From Rugamonas fusca (lineage in GTDB: Bacteria; Pseudomonadota; Gammaproteobacteria; Burkholderiales; Burkholderiaceae_D): a stretch of 64,000 bases of DNA. Below are positions 18,506 through 27,333 of the stretch, piece by piece. The stretch lies in NCBI RefSeq assembly GCF_014042365.1, contig NZ_JACEZS010000006.1, forward strand, positions 1 to 64,000. The letters are read 5' to 3'. Made by a program: the position numbers and the translations under genes. The notes beneath the pieces are model-generated. The model did no database searches and was not told the origin of the DNA. It saw only the letters and a list, made by a program, of their open reading frames with translations. How positions within the stretch are numbered: the stretch's first letter is position 1; the number at the start of each line of letters is the position of its first letter.

Positions 18506-19708
18506 ATGAATTTGAGCTTACCCGCAGTACTGGACTTTTTGGCTAACGGCGTCACCCGACTCACCGCATGGCAAGTGTTTTTCTATACCCTGGCTGTCAC
18601 CCACATCACCATCGCCAGCGTCACCATTTATCTGCACCGCCATCAGGCGCACCGCGCGCTGGAATTGCACGCCATCCCCAGCCACTTCTTCCGTTTCTGG
18701 CTGTGGCTGACGACGGGCCAGGTGACCAAGGAATGGGCCGCCATCCACCGCAAGCACCACGCCAAGTGCGACACCGAGGAAGATCCGCACAGCCCCGTTA
18801 CCCGTGGCATCAAGAAAGTGTTTTGGGAAGGCGCCGAGCTGTATCGCGCTGAATCGAAGAACATGGAAACCATGGAGAAGTATGGCCATGGTACGCCGAC
18901 CGACTGGATCGAGCGCAACCTGTACACCAAGTACAGCTGGCAAGGCGTGGCCGCGCTGCTGGTGCTGAACTTCATGCTGTTCGGCGTGATCGGCATTACC
19001 GTGTGGGCCGTGCAGATGATGTGGATTCCCGTGATGGCCGCTGGCGTCATCAACGGCATCGGCCACTACTGGGGCTACCGCAACTATGAGTGCTCGGACG
19101 CGGCGACCAATATCTTCCCGTTCGGCATCCTGATCGGCGGCGAGGAACTGCACAACAACCACCACACCTTCGCCACCTCGGCCAAGCTGTCGTCCAAGTG
19201 GTACGAGCTTGACATCGGCTGGCTGTACATCCGCACGCTGGAAAAAATGGGCCTGGCCAAGGTCAAGAAGCTGGCGCCGGCACCGAAATTCGCCTCGGGC
19301 AAGCTGGAAGCGGACTTCGACACGCTGCAATCGGTGATCACCAACCGCTACGACGTGATGGCCAAGTATGCCAAGTCCGTCAAGCACGCGTGGAAGGAAG
19401 AGCTGGCCCACCTGAAGGACAAGGCGCAGCTGGAAGCGCGTTTCCTGAAATCGTCGCGCAAGCTGTTGCAGCGCGAGCCGGGCAAGCTGGCCGAGCAGCA
19501 GCAACAGCAGTTGAGCGAGCTGTTCCAGCACAGCAAGGCGCTGGAAACCATGCACAACATGCGCGTGGAACTGGGCGCGATCTGGGAGCGCTCGCACTTC
19601 ACGCGCGACCAGCTGCTGCACAAGCTGCAGGACTGGTGCGCGCGCGCGGAAGCGTCCGGCATCAAGTCGCTGCAGGATTTCTCGCTGCGCCTGCGCAGCT
19701 ACGCATGA
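18506..19708 (+). CDS. Membrane acyl-lipid/acyl-CoA desaturase
   Basis: 400 aa membrane di-iron desaturase. The three histidine boxes are present: HRHQAHR (about residue 45), HRKHH (about residue 82) and HNNHH (about residue 217), with four hydrophobic segments around them. This is the Ole1/delta-9 type that introduces a cis double bond in fatty acyl chains, adjusting membrane fluidity. The C-terminal 130 residues are charged, helical and Gln-rich (QQQQQL near residue 335), beyond the catalytic core, and may be a coiled coil. GGAG precedes the ATG. The gene is ended by the hairpin at 19729-19752. Confidence 0.9.
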   Translation: MNLSLPAVLDFLANGVTRLTAWQVFFYTLAVTHITIASVTIYLHRHQAHRALELHAIPSHFFRFWLWLTTGQVTKEWAAIHRKHHAKCDTEEDPHSPVTRGIKKVFWEGAELYRAESKNMETMEKYGHGTPTDWIERNLYTKYSWQGVAALLVLNFMLFGVIGITVWAVQMMWIPVMAAGVINGIGHYWGYRNYECSDAATNIFPFGILIGGEELHNNHHTFATSAKLSSKWYELDIGWLYIRTLEKMGLAKVKKLAPAPKFASGKLEADFDTLQSVITNRYDVMAKYAKSVKHAWKEELAHLKDKAQLEARFLKSSRKLLQREPGKLAEQQQQQLSELFQHSKALETMHNMRVELGAIWERSHFTRDQLLHKLQDWCARAEASGIKSLQDFSLRLRSYA

Positions 19709-19728
19709 TCAGCTTGAGTTGAAACATG

Positions 19729-19756
19729 AACGGCTCCGGAAACGGGGCCGTTTTGC
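19729..19756 (+). terminator. Rho-independent terminator after the desaturase
   Basis: AACGGCTCCG (19729-19738) pairs over 10 positions (one G-U) with CGGGGCCGTT (19743-19752) around a GAAA tetraloop, followed by TTTT. It lies 20 bases after the desaturase stop codon. Confidence 0.85.
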
Positions 19757-19773
19757 ATTGGAGGGCCAGATTA

Positions 19774-20304
19774 ATGAATCGGCATGGCAATTGGCAACTC
19801 ACTAAGCGCTGCTGGGGCGCGTTGCTCCTGTGCGCGCTGCTGCCGGCCGCGCAGGCGCGCGACTGGACCTTGCGCGTCGATGGCGCCGGCCCGCTCAAGG
19901 TCGGCATGCGTTTCGACACGGTCAACAAGATCCTCGGCGAGCACCTGGAGCGCGTGCCTGCCTGGCAGCGCACGGTGCCATCCTGCTTCCAGGTCACGCC
20001 TGCGGAACAGGAAGGCATCGTCCTGATGTTCGTGAAGGATGTGCTGAAGCGGGTCGATGTGACGCAACCGGGCATCGAATCGGAACGCGGGATCGCGCTG
20101 GACGACCCGGAAGGCAAGGTGGGGCGCCACTACGGCGAGGCCGTGCGCACAGTGGCGCATCCGCGCCGGCCGGATGGGCATTACCTGACAGTTCGGGCGG
20201 GGGAGGGGCAGTATGCGATCCGCTTCGAGACGGAACAGGGACGGGTGGCCGCCATGTACGCGGGCGCGTTGGCGGAAGTGCTGCAGGAAGATGGTTGCCG
20301 CTGA
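19774..20304 (+). CDS. Small exported protein of unknown function
   Basis: 176 aa from the ATG at 19774, with GGAGGG at 19760-19765 upstream. Residues 1-29 are a signal peptide (basic, then WGALLLCALLPAAQA). The mature part begins DWTLRVDGAGPLKVGMRFDT; the G-x-L-x-V-G-M-x-F-D-x-V-N-x-I-L pattern recalls the lectin-like or BamE/SmpA-type opening helix seen in many small periplasmic proteins, but no family can be claimed. Two cysteines (near residues 83 and 175) could form a disulfide. It is followed by a bidirectional terminator shared with rpmG. Confidence 0.6.
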   Translation: MNRHGNWQLTKRCWGALLLCALLPAAQARDWTLRVDGAGPLKVGMRFDTVNKILGEHLERVPAWQRTVPSCFQVTPAEQEGIVLMFVKDVLKRVDVTQPGIESERGIALDDPEGKVGRHYGEAVRTVAHPRRPDGHYLTVRAGEGQYAIRFETEQGRVAAMYAGALAEVLQEDGCR

Positions 20305-20330
20305 CGTCGTGCGGGGCCGGAAAGCAAAAA

Positions 20331-20355
20331 AGCCGTTCAGATGAACGGCTTTTTC
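20331..20355. terminator. Bidirectional terminator between the small exported gene and rpmG
   Basis: AGCCGTTCA (20331-20339) and TGAACGGCT (20342-20350) form a 9-bp stem with a very short GA loop, flanked by six A on the left and five T on the right. It serves the two convergent genes. Confidence 0.85.
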
Positions 20356-20374
20356 ACGAAACGCTGGGATCGGA

Positions 20375-20542
20375 TTACTTGATCTTGGTTTCTTTGTACT
20401 GAACGTGCTTACGTGCCTTAGGATCGAACTTGATGATTTCCATCTTAGCAGGCATGGTGCGCTTGTTCTTGGTAGTGGTGTAGAAGTGACCCGTACCTGC
20501 GGTCGATTCCAGCTTGATTTTGTCGCGGCCAGATTTTGCCAT
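20375..20542 (-). CDS. rpmG: 50S ribosomal protein L33
   Basis: 55 aa, reading [20 protein letters not shown] then [24 protein letters not shown] with ETKIK at the end, which is the standard L33 sequence of proteobacteria. It belongs to the cysteine-free (zinc-independent) type, since no CxxC is present. It lies 13 bases downstream of rpmB, the usual rpmB-rpmG pair, and shares its promoter. AGGGAGC precedes the ATG. Confidence 0.97.
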   Translation of the reverse strand: MAKSGRDKIKLESTAGTGHFYTTTKNKRTMPAKMEIIKFDPKARKHVQYKETKIK

Positions 20543-20555
20543 GATAGCTCCCTAT

Positions 20556-20792
20556 TTAGACTTTTTCGCCACGCGCGCGCATGTCGGCCAGAACGGCGTC
20601 GATGCCGACTTTGTCGATCACGCGCAGACCGGCGTTGGACAGACGCAGGGAGACCCAGCGGTTTTCAGATTCAACAAAAATACGACGGTTCTGCAGGTTA
20701 GGCAGGAAACGACGTTTGGTTTTGTTGTTTGCATGGGAAACGTTGTTGCCGACCATCGGCTTCTTCCCAGTGACTTGGCAAACACGTGCCAT
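20556..20792 (-). CDS. rpmB: 50S ribosomal protein L28
   Basis: 78 aa from the ATG at 20792, preceded by AAGGAGT. The N-terminus [20 protein letters not shown] and the RRFLPNLQ block are diagnostic of L28. Only one cysteine remains (C5), so it is the zinc-free form. First gene of the rpmB-rpmG unit, with a near-ideal sigma-70 promoter at 20833-20861. Confidence 0.97.
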   Translation of the reverse strand: MARVCQVTGKKPMVGNNVSHANNKTKRRFLPNLQNRRIFVESENRWVSLRLSNAGLRVIDKVGIDAVLADMRARGEKV

Positions 20793-20832
20793 GGCGCACT
20801 CCTTAAAGACATTCCACAATTGGAAAAACAAG

Positions 20833-20861
20833 ACTATATCAAAAAAACCCAGCTTTTTCAA
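20833..20861 (-). promoter_or_regulatory. Sigma-70 promoter of rpmB-rpmG
   Basis: Minus-strand reading: TTGAAA (20861-20856), 17-base spacer, TATAGT (20838-20833). It lies 41 bases upstream of the rpmB start in an AT-rich stretch, as expected for a strong ribosomal-protein promoter. Confidence 0.8.
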
Positions 20862-20995
20862 TGACTTGTGAAAAACAATTGTGTCATTAATTTTCAAAAA
20901 AATTTAACAATTTGGTGGCCCTGCATGAAATGGCAATTTTCCCTTGGTAAACAAGGGTAAACGGGGCTGGCGCCCCATCGCGCGCCGGCCCTGTT

Positions 20996-21673
20996 TTACA
21001 GCTGGCCGTGCTCGGCGAACGAGTGCACCTGGTGGCCGGCCACCACAAAATGGTCGAGGATGCGCACGTCCACCAGGGCCAGCGCCTGCATCAGCGCGCG
21101 CGTGAGCAACAGGTCCGATTCGCTCGGTTCAGGCGTGCCGGAGGGATGGTTGTGGGCCAGCATCACGCTGGCCGCGTTGCGCGCCAGCGCTTCCTTGACC
21201 ACTTCACGGGGGTAGACGCTGGTATGGGTGAGGGTGCCGCGAAACAATTCCTTGGCATCGATCAAACGGTTCTTCACGTCCAGGAACAGTACGTGGAACG
21301 ATTCGTGGGTCTTGCCGCCCAGGATCACGCGCAGGTATTCCTTGACGGCCTTGGGCGAACTCAACGTCTGTCCCGCTTTCAATTGTTCCTCGATGGCGCG
21401 CCGGGCCAGTTCCATCACGGCCTGCAATTGGGCGAACTTGGCCGCGCCCAGGCCGTGGATGGCGCAGAATTCGTCCAGGCTGGCGCTGAACAGCGCGTGC
21501 AGCGAACCGAAATGGTGTACCAGTTCGCGGCCCAGCATGACGGCATCCTTGCCTTGTACGCCCACGCGCAGGAACACGGCCAGCAATTCCTCGTCCGACA
21601 GGGCTGGCGCCCCTTCCAGTATCAAACGCTCGCGGGGACGGCGGTGGGCCGGCCAGTCGCTGATCGCCATCAT
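20996..21673 (-). CDS. radC: RadC-family JAB/MPN-domain protein
   Basis: 225 aa. The N-terminal part holds a helix-hairpin-helix-like segment ([19 protein letters not shown], about residues 68-86); the C-terminal half is the JAB/MPN metalloprotease-like domain with the JAMM motif [14 protein letters not shown] at about residues 173-186. The family was once linked to DNA repair, but the biochemical function is unsettled. The length and order are typical. The start may be either of two adjacent ATGs (21673 or 21670), preceded by GAGGA. It diverges from the FKBP gene with a gap of about 100 bases. Confidence 0.93.
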   Translation of the reverse strand: MMAISDWPAHRRPRERLILEGAPALSDEELLAVFLRVGVQGKDAVMLGRELVHHFGSLHALFSASLDEFCAIHGLGAAKFAQLQAVMELARRAIEEQLKAGQTLSSPKAVKEYLRVILGGKTHESFHVLFLDVKNRLIDAKELFRGTLTHTSVYPREVVKEALARNAASVMLAHNHPSGTPEPSESDLLLTRALMQALALVDVRILDHFVVAGHQVHSFAEHGQL

Positions 21674-21771
21674 TCCTCCTCGAAAATGGGCCCAATTGTT
21701 CCGGAACGGGGGGCGCGGCGGGCAAGGTGGCTTACAATATCGCTTCCTGCAAGCTTACCGAGTACCAAGTC

Positions 21772-22227
21772 ATGTCTAACGCGCAACCTAACGTCGTCAC
21801 CAAGTCGGCTTATCTCACCCTGCATTATCGTCTGGCCACCCTGGACGGTACTGATATAGTCACAACCTTCAACGGAAACCCGGCCACGCTGATGCTGGGC
21901 CAGGGCCAGCTGGCCCCGTTCCTGGAAGATTGCCTGCTGGGCCTGCCTGAAGGCACCCACAAGACGTTCGAGCTGGCGCCGGCCCAGGGTTTCGGCGAGC
22001 GCAATCCTGAACTGATCCGTTCCGTCTCGCGCGCCACGCTGGACGAGAACTCGGACCCGGAAGCCGAGTACAAGGTGGGCGATCTGATCGACTTCGCCGC
22101 TCCCGGCGGCGGCCGCTTCGCCGGCGTGCTGCGCGAAATCAGCGACGATGCGGCCCTGTTCGACTTCAACCACCCGCTGGCCGGCCAGCCGCTGCGCTTT
22201 GAAGTGAACCTGATTTCGGTGCTGTAA
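21772..22227 (+). CDS. SlpA/SlyD-type FKBP peptidyl-prolyl isomerase
   Basis: 151 aa cytosolic FKBP-type prolyl cis-trans isomerase. The split FKBP domain is visible: [20 protein letters not shown] at the start, [22 protein letters not shown] in the middle, then an inserted flap and the closing [16 protein letters not shown] strand, which carries the FNHPLAG motif of SlpA/SlyD. There is no His-rich tail, so SlpA-like rather than SlyD. It precedes ispH by 46 bases; the slpA-ispH (fkpB-ispH) pair is a known conserved arrangement and probably an operon. The ATG at 21772 was chosen because it starts the domain-proximal hydrophilic N-terminus. Confidence 0.92.
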   Translation: MSNAQPNVVTKSAYLTLHYRLATLDGTDIVTTFNGNPATLMLGQGQLAPFLEDCLLGLPEGTHKTFELAPAQGFGERNPELIRSVSRATLDENSDPEAEYKVGDLIDFAAPGGGRFAGVLREISDDAALFDFNHPLAGQPLRFEVNLISVL

Positions 22228-22273
22228 GCGGCGCCCGCTTGCGGCGCCCGCTTGCCCACACATTGAGGAATTG

Positions 22274-23221
22274 ATGGAAAAAGAAATTCTGTTGGCCCAG
22301 CCGCGCGGTTTTTGCGCCGGCGTGGACCGTGCGATCGAGATCGTCGAACGCGCTCTGCAGCAGTTCGGCGCGCCCATCTACGTGCGCCATGAAATCGTGC
22401 ACAACGCCTACGTGGTCGATGACTTGCGCAACAAGGGCGCCATCTTCATCGAGGAACTCGATGACGTGCCAGCCGGTAACACGCTGGTGTTCTCGGCCCA
22501 CGGTGTGTCCAAGGCGGTGCGGGCCGAAGCGGAAGCGCGCGGCCTGACCATCTACGATGCCACCTGCCCGCTGGTGACCAAGGTGCACGTGGAAGTGGCC
22601 AAGATGCGCCGCCAGGGGTGCGAGATCATCATGATCGGCCACGATGGCCACCCCGAGGTGGAAGGCACGATGGGCCAGACCGAGGAAGGCATGTACCTGG
22701 TCGAAACCGTGGCCGACGTGGACAAGCTGGAAGTCGCCAAGCCCGACATGCTGGCCTATGTGTCGCAGACAACGTTGTCGGTGGACGACACCGCCGACAT
22801 CATCGCGGCGCTGAAAGCCAAGTTCCCCAGCATTATTGAGCCGAAGAAGGGCGACATCTGCTATGCCACCACCAACCGCCAGGAAGCCGTGAAATTCATG
22901 GCGCCCCAGGTGGACGTGGTGATCGTGGTGGGCAGCCCGAACAGCTCCAATTCCAACCGCCTGCGCGAAGTGGCGCAGAAGAAGGGCACGCCGGCCTACA
23001 TGGTCGACAACGCGTCGCAAATCGATCCGCAATGGCTGGAAGGCAAGCTGCGCGTGGGCGTCACGGCCGGCGCGTCGGCGCCCGAGGTGCTGGTCCAGGC
23101 CGTCATCGACCGCCTGAAACAGTGCGGTGCGCGCAGCGTGCGCACGCTGGACGGTGTGCAGGAAGCGGTCACCTTCCCCTTGCCCAAGGGGCTCGATGGC
23201 GGCAAGGCGGAGCAGGCCTGA
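22274..23221 (+). CDS. ispH: 4-hydroxy-3-methylbut-2-enyl diphosphate reductase
   Basis: 315 aa iron-sulfur enzyme of the MEP pathway; reduces HMBPP to IPP and DMAPP. The three cluster cysteines are seen in RGFCAGV (C14), DATCPLV (about residue 98) and [10 protein letters not shown] (about residue 198). EEG, the TTLS block and NSSNSNRL also match. The length is standard. GAGGAA precedes the ATG. The TTG directly upstream in frame is less likely as start. It follows the SlpA-type FKBP gene in the same direction. Confidence 0.97.
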   Translation: MEKEILLAQPRGFCAGVDRAIEIVERALQQFGAPIYVRHEIVHNAYVVDDLRNKGAIFIEELDDVPAGNTLVFSAHGVSKAVRAEAEARGLTIYDATCPLVTKVHVEVAKMRRQGCEIIMIGHDGHPEVEGTMGQTEEGMYLVETVADVDKLEVAKPDMLAYVSQTTLSVDDTADIIAALKAKFPSIIEPKKGDICYATTNRQEAVKFMAPQVDVVIVVGSPNSSNSNRLREVAQKKGTPAYMVDNASQIDPQWLEGKLRVGVTAGASAPEVLVQAVIDRLKQCGARSVRTLDGVQEAVTFPLPKGLDGGKAEQA

Positions 23222-23324
23222 CGGCCGTGCGCGCCCTCTGCAGGGAAGGTGGACTGAATTCTATTTGGCCCATCACCATATTTTTCGCTATTAGTTTTTC
23301 ATAATAGTCGCTATCATTGCCTCG

Positions 23325-23412
23325 CCCGAAAAAGTTGTCGAATGTACTTGTTTCGGGATGGCGGCGTCACATCAACGGCGGCACTGCGGGGACTTCCCCG
23401 GGTGCCGTTTTT
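23325..23412 (+). promoter_or_regulatory. Two-hairpin leader with terminator-like element before livH
   Basis: CCCGAAA (23325-23331) can pair with TTTCGGG (23351-23357). A longer stem follows: CGGCAC...CGGGG (23379-23391) with CCCCG...GTGCCG (23396-23407) around ACTT, then five T. The second hairpin has the form of an intrinsic terminator. It lies 55 bases before livH and 158 bases after ispH, so it either ends ispH transcription or works as an attenuator of the liv operon. The AT-rich stretch 23270-23315 just before could hold a promoter. Confidence 0.55.
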
Positions 23413-23466
23413 GTTAGGTGGCCTCACCGCACGTATCGGTGACTCTCAACAAAGGCGATCGAACCC

Positions 23467-24396
23467 ATGGATACTTTTATCCAACAAATTATCAATGGCC
23501 TGGTGCTGGGCAGCATGTACGCGCTGGTCGCGCTCGGCTACACGATGGTGTATGGCGTGCTCAACCTGATCAACTTCGCCCACGGCGACGTGCTGATGAT
23601 AGGCGCCATGGCCGGCCTGACCATCCTCAAGCTGTTGCAGAACGTGGCCCCAGGGCTGCCCGGTTTCGTGCAACTGGGCATTGCCATCGTGGGCGCCATT
23701 CCCGTCTGCATGCTGGTCAACATCATCATCGAGCGGGTGGCGTATCGCCGCCTGCGTAACGCGCCCCGGCTGGCGCCGCTGATCACGGCCATTGGCGTGT
23801 CCATCCTGCTGCAAACGTTCGCCATGATGATCTGGGGTCGCAATCCGCTGCCGTTCCCGCAATTGCTGTCATCCGACCCCATCATGGTGGGCGGCGCCGT
23901 CATTTCGCAAACCCAGGTGCTGCTGCTGGTACTGGCGGCCGCGTCCATGTTCGGCTTGGTGATGCTGGTGGAAAAGACCCGCATGGGCCGCGCCATGCGG
24001 GCCACGGCGGAAAACCCCCGTGTGGCTGGCCTGATGGGCGTGGATTCGAATAAAGTCATCGTCGCCACCTTCGCCATCGGCGCCGCGCTGGCGGCCGTGG
24101 CCGGCGTGATGTGGGGCGCCAACTATGCGTCGATCCAGTTCGCGATGGGCTTCGTGCCCGGCCTCAAGGCGTTCTCGGCGGCGGTGCTGGGCGGCATCGG
24201 CAACATCTACGGCGCCATGATAGGCGGCATTTTGCTGGGCATTATTGAAAGCCTGGGCGCCGGCTACATCGGCGATCTCACGGGCGGCTTCCTGGGCAGT
24301 AACTACCAGGACATCTTCGCCTTCGTCGTTCTCATCCTCGTGCTGACGGTGCGTCCGTCCGGCATCATGGGCGAGCGCGTGGCCGACCGCGCCTGA
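23467..24396 (+). CDS. livH: Branched-chain amino acid ABC transporter permease LivH
   Basis: 309 aa inner-membrane permease with about eight hydrophobic segments. The opening (QQIINGLVLGSMYALVALGY, GVLNLINFAHGDVLMIGA) is the standard LivH signature. The EAA-like loop is present around ENPRVAGLMGVDSNKV. It is the first gene of a livHMGF run; gaps are 18 bases to livM, 8 to livG and a one-base overlap to livF. No LivK-type binding protein gene is adjacent, so the periplasmic component must be elsewhere. The ligand is therefore only presumed to be branched-chain amino acids; related systems take urea or amides. Confidence 0.93.
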   Translation: MDTFIQQIINGLVLGSMYALVALGYTMVYGVLNLINFAHGDVLMIGAMAGLTILKLLQNVAPGLPGFVQLGIAIVGAIPVCMLVNIIIERVAYRRLRNAPRLAPLITAIGVSILLQTFAMMIWGRNPLPFPQLLSSDPIMVGGAVISQTQVLLLVLAAASMFGLVMLVEKTRMGRAMRATAENPRVAGLMGVDSNKVIVATFAIGAALAAVAGVMWGANYASIQFAMGFVPGLKAFSAAVLGGIGNIYGAMIGGILLGIIESLGAGYIGDLTGGFLGSNYQDIFAFVVLILVLTVRPSGIMGERVADRA

Positions 24397-24414
24397 CCGC
24401 CAGAAAGGATCATC

Positions 24415-25632
24415 ATGGCTCTCCTCAATTTCGACACGGCCCGCAACCCCGCCAAGGCCTACGCCAGCATGGCGCTGGTGCTGATCGGTTTGCTGGTGTT
24501 CCCGTTCGTGGCCGCCCAGTTCGGCAATTCCTGGGTGCGCATCATCGACATGGCGCTGCTCTACATCATGCTGGCGCTGGGCCTGAACATCGTGGTCGGC
24601 TTCGCCGGCCTGCTGGACCTGGGCTACATCGCCTTCTACGCCGTGGGCGCCTACATGACGGGGCTGCTGGCCTCGCCGCAGTTCGCCACGCTGCTGGAAT
24701 CCATCATCAACCAATATCCGGCCTTGGGCGACTCGCTGGTGGCCATGCTGGGCCCGGAGATCCGCGAGCAAGGCATCCACCTGTCCGTGTGGCTGATCGT
24801 GCCGCTGGCGGCCGCGCTGGCCGGCCTGTTCGGCGCCATCCTTGGTGCCCCCACGCTCAAGCTGCGCGGCGACTACCTGGCCATCGTGACGCTCGGATTC
24901 GGCGAGATCATCCGCATCTTCATGAACAACCTGAATGAGCCGATCAACTTCACCAACGGCCCGCAGGGCATCAACCTGATCGACCCGATCCGGGTGTTCG
25001 GCGTCAACCTGTCCGGCGAGGCTGGCTCGCGTGCCACCGTCGTCATCGGCGGCTTCTCCATGCCGTCCGTGAACGCGTACTACTTCCTGTTCCTGTTCCT
25101 GTGCATCGCCGTCGTGTTCGTCACCACGCGCTTGCAGCATTCGCGGCTGGGCCGGGCCTGGGTTGCCATTCGCGAGGACGAGATCGCGGCCAAGGCCATG
25201 GGCATCAACACCCGCAACGTCAAGCTGCTGGCGTTCTCGATGGGCGCCTCGTTCGGCGGCATCGCCGGCGCCATGTTCGCCTCGTTCCAGGGCTTTGTGT
25301 CGCCCGAATCGTTCTCGCTGACGGAATCGATCGCCGTGCTGGCCATGGTGGTGCTGGGTGGCATCGGCCACGTGCCGGGCGTGATCATGGGCGGCGCGCT
25401 GCTGGCGGCGCTGCCGGAAGTGCTGCGCCACGTGGTTGAACCATTGCAGGAAAAACTGTTCGGCCACGTCGTGATCGAAGCGGAAGTGCTGCGCCAGTTG
25501 CTGTACGGCCTGGCCATGGTGCTGATCATGCTGAATCGTCCGGCCGGCCTGTGGCCCGCGCCCAAGCACGAGGACCGGCCCGACCACGATACCGACAAAC
25601 CCGAGCCGGCATCGTCCGTGCTGCGCGCCTGA
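24415..25632 (+). CDS. livM: Branched-chain amino acid ABC transporter permease LivM
   Basis: 405 aa permease partner of LivH, with the diagnostic YIMLALGLNIVVGFAGLLDL segment near residue 44 and a GDYLAIVTLGFGEIIRI loop near residue 152. It is longer than some LivM proteins because of a hydrophilic C-terminal tail (KHEDRPDHDTDKPEP) and a loop around residues 85-115. AAAGGA precedes the ATG. Second gene of the liv operon. Together with LivH it forms the membrane channel for which LivG and LivF supply ATPase activity. Confidence 0.93.
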   Translation: MALLNFDTARNPAKAYASMALVLIGLLVFPFVAAQFGNSWVRIIDMALLYIMLALGLNIVVGFAGLLDLGYIAFYAVGAYMTGLLASPQFATLLESIINQYPALGDSLVAMLGPEIREQGIHLSVWLIVPLAAALAGLFGAILGAPTLKLRGDYLAIVTLGFGEIIRIFMNNLNEPINFTNGPQGINLIDPIRVFGVNLSGEAGSRATVVIGGFSMPSVNAYYFLFLFLCIAVVFVTTRLQHSRLGRAWVAIREDEIAAKAMGINTRNVKLLAFSMGASFGGIAGAMFASFQGFVSPESFSLTESIAVLAMVVLGGIGHVPGVIMGGALLAALPEVLRHVVEPLQEKLFGHVVIEAEVLRQLLYGLAMVLIMLNRPAGLWPAPKHEDRPDHDTDKPEPASSVLRA

Positions 25633-25640
25633 GGAAAGCC

Positions 25641-26411
25641 ATGAGCGAACAAGTGATACTCAATATCGCCGGCGTCAACAAGCGTTTCGGCGGCCTGCAG
25701 GCGCTGACGGACGTCAGCATCAAGATCCTGAAAGGCCAGATCTACGGCCTGATCGGCCCCAATGGTGCCGGCAAGACCACCTTCTTCAACGTCATCACCG
25801 GCCTGTACCAGCCTGACACGGGCACCTTCGAGCTGGCCGGCAAGCCGTATTCGCCATCCGCGCCGCACGAGGTGGCCAAGGCCGGCATCGCCCGCACCTT
25901 CCAGAACATCCGCCTGTTTGGCGACATGACGGCGCTGGAGAACGTGATGGTGGGCCGGCACGTGCGCACCCACCAGGGCGTGTTCGGCGCCGTGTTCCGC
26001 CACAAGGCGGCGCGTGAGGAGGAGGCGGCCATCCGCCGCCGCGCGCAGGAATTGCTGGACTTCGTGGGGATCGGCCAGTTCGCCAGCCGCACCTCGCGCT
26101 TCCTGTCCTACGGCGACCAGCGCCGGCTGGAGATCGCGCGCGCGCTGGCCACCGACCCGCAATTGCTGGCGCTCGATGAACCGGCGGCCGGCATGAACGC
26201 GACCGAAAAGCTGGCGCTGCGCGAGCTGCTGGTCAAGATCAAGAATGAAGGCAAGACGGTGCTGCTGATCGAGCACGACGTCAAGATGATGATGGGCATG
26301 TGCGACCGCTTGATGGTGCTGGAATACGGCAAACCGATCGCGGAAGGCTTGCCGGCCGAAATACAGAGTAACCAGGCCGTCATCGACGCCTATCTGGGAG
26401 GATCGCACTGA
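25641..26411 (+). CDS. livG: Branched-chain amino acid ABC transporter ATPase LivG
   Basis: 256 aa ATP-binding subunit. Walker A GPNGAGKTTFFN lies at about residues 38-49, the LivG-specific RTFQNIRLF Q-loop near 87, signature LSYGDQRRLEIARAL near 154, and Walker B LLALDEPAAGMN near 174. The ATG at 25641 is preferred, with GAGGAAAG upstream; earlier in-frame codons lie inside livM. The stop TGA overlaps the livF ATG by one base, so translation is coupled. Confidence 0.95.
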   Translation: MSEQVILNIAGVNKRFGGLQALTDVSIKILKGQIYGLIGPNGAGKTTFFNVITGLYQPDTGTFELAGKPYSPSAPHEVAKAGIARTFQNIRLFGDMTALENVMVGRHVRTHQGVFGAVFRHKAAREEEAAIRRRAQELLDFVGIGQFASRTSRFLSYGDQRRLEIARALATDPQLLALDEPAAGMNATEKLALRELLVKIKNEGKTVLLIEHDVKMMMGMCDRLMVLEYGKPIAEGLPAEIQSNQAVIDAYLGGSH

Positions 26412-27133
26412 TGAGCGAAAACGTGCTGAAAGTCGCGGGATTGACGGTGGCCTACGGCGGCATCAAGGCCGTCAAGGGCATTGACCTGGAAGTGAACCGG
26501 GGCGAGCTGGTGGCCCTGATCGGCGCCAACGGCGCCGGCAAGACCACCACGCTGAAAGCCATCACGGGCACGCTGCCGCCATGCAAGGTGGACGGCACGG
26601 TCAGCTACATGGGCGCCTCGCTCAAGGGGGACCAGTCGTTCCACCTGGTCGAGAAGAAGCTGGCCATGGTGCCGGAGGGACGCGGCGTGTTCACGCGCAT
26701 GTCGATCCACGAGAACCTGATGATGGGCGCCTACACGCGCAGCGACAAGGCCGGTATCGAAGCCGACATCGCCAAGTGGTACGACGTGTTCCCGCGCCTC
26801 AAGGAGCGGGCGCAGCAGATGGCCGGCACCTTGTCCGGTGGCGAGCAGCAGATGCTGGCCATGGCGCGCGCGCTGATGTCGCACCCCAAGCTGCTGTTGC
26901 TGGATGAACCGTCGATGGGCCTGTCGCCGATCATGGTGGACAAGATTTTCGAGGTGATCCGCAACGTCTCGGCCGACGGCATCACCATCTTGCTGGTGGA
27001 GCAGAATGCCAAGCTGGCGCTGCAGGCCGCGCACCGCGGTTACGTGATGGATTCCGGCCTGATCACCATGACGGGCAACGCCCAGGACATGCTGGCCGAT
27101 CCGCGCGTGAAGGCAGCCTACCTCGGCGAATAA
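26411..27133 (+). CDS. livF: Branched-chain amino acid ABC transporter ATPase LivF
   Basis: 240 aa second ATPase subunit. Walker A GANGAGKTTTLK is near residue 37, the MVPEGRGVFTRMS segment typical of LivF follows, then LSGGEQQMLAMARAL near residue 139 and Walker B LLLLDEPSMGLSP. The start codon overlaps the livG stop. Last gene of the operon; a perfect 33-bp inverted repeat begins 7 bases after its stop and may end the transcript. Confidence 0.95.
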   Translation: MSENVLKVAGLTVAYGGIKAVKGIDLEVNRGELVALIGANGAGKTTTLKAITGTLPPCKVDGTVSYMGASLKGDQSFHLVEKKLAMVPEGRGVFTRMSIHENLMMGAYTRSDKAGIEADIAKWYDVFPRLKERAQQMAGTLSGGEQQMLAMARALMSHPKLLLLDEPSMGLSPIMVDKIFEVIRNVSADGITILLVEQNAKLALQAAHRGYVMDSGLITMTGNAQDMLADPRVKAAYLGE

Positions 27134-27139
27134 TTCCAA

Positions 27140-27209
27140 CCCGCAAAATCGGGGACGTACTCCGGTTTTCCCGCCGGGGAAAACCGGAGTACGTCCCCGA
27201 TTTTGCGGG
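27140..27209. repeat. 33-bp perfect inverted repeat with the CGGGGACGTAC core
   Basis: Bases 27140-27172 are exactly complementary to 27177-27209, around a 4-base GCCG loop. The arms contain AAAATCGGGGACGTACTCC and its complement, the same core as in the cluster at 16909-17046. It follows livF by 7 bases. The stem is much longer than a normal terminator and has no T-run directly at its end (the T-run TTTT is inside the arm), so it is best seen as a repeat element that may also stop transcription. Confidence 0.9.
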
Positions 27210-27223
27210 GTGAAAATAAAAAA

Positions 27224-27245
27224 AGCCCCGGGCAGGGCCGGGGCT
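27224..27245 (-). terminator. Terminator of the phasin gene
   Basis: AGCCCCGG (27224-27231) and CCGGGGCT (27238-27245) form an 8-bp stem with a 6-base loop. On the minus strand it is followed by a run of T (the plus-strand AAAAAAA at 27218-27224), 89 bases after the phasin stop codon. Confidence 0.8.
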
Positions 27246-27333
27246 GATAAGGACACCCGTTTGAAAGGACACCACGGATGCCGAGGAGTCTGTACAACGG
27301 GGCTGGCGCCCGCGGGCGCCAGCAGGGCCTACA

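Noticed and set aside
22228..22255. Tandem GCGGCGCCCGCTT copies between the FKBP gene and ispH
   Set aside because: Only two 13-base copies in a short gap; looks like a local duplication and has no evident function.
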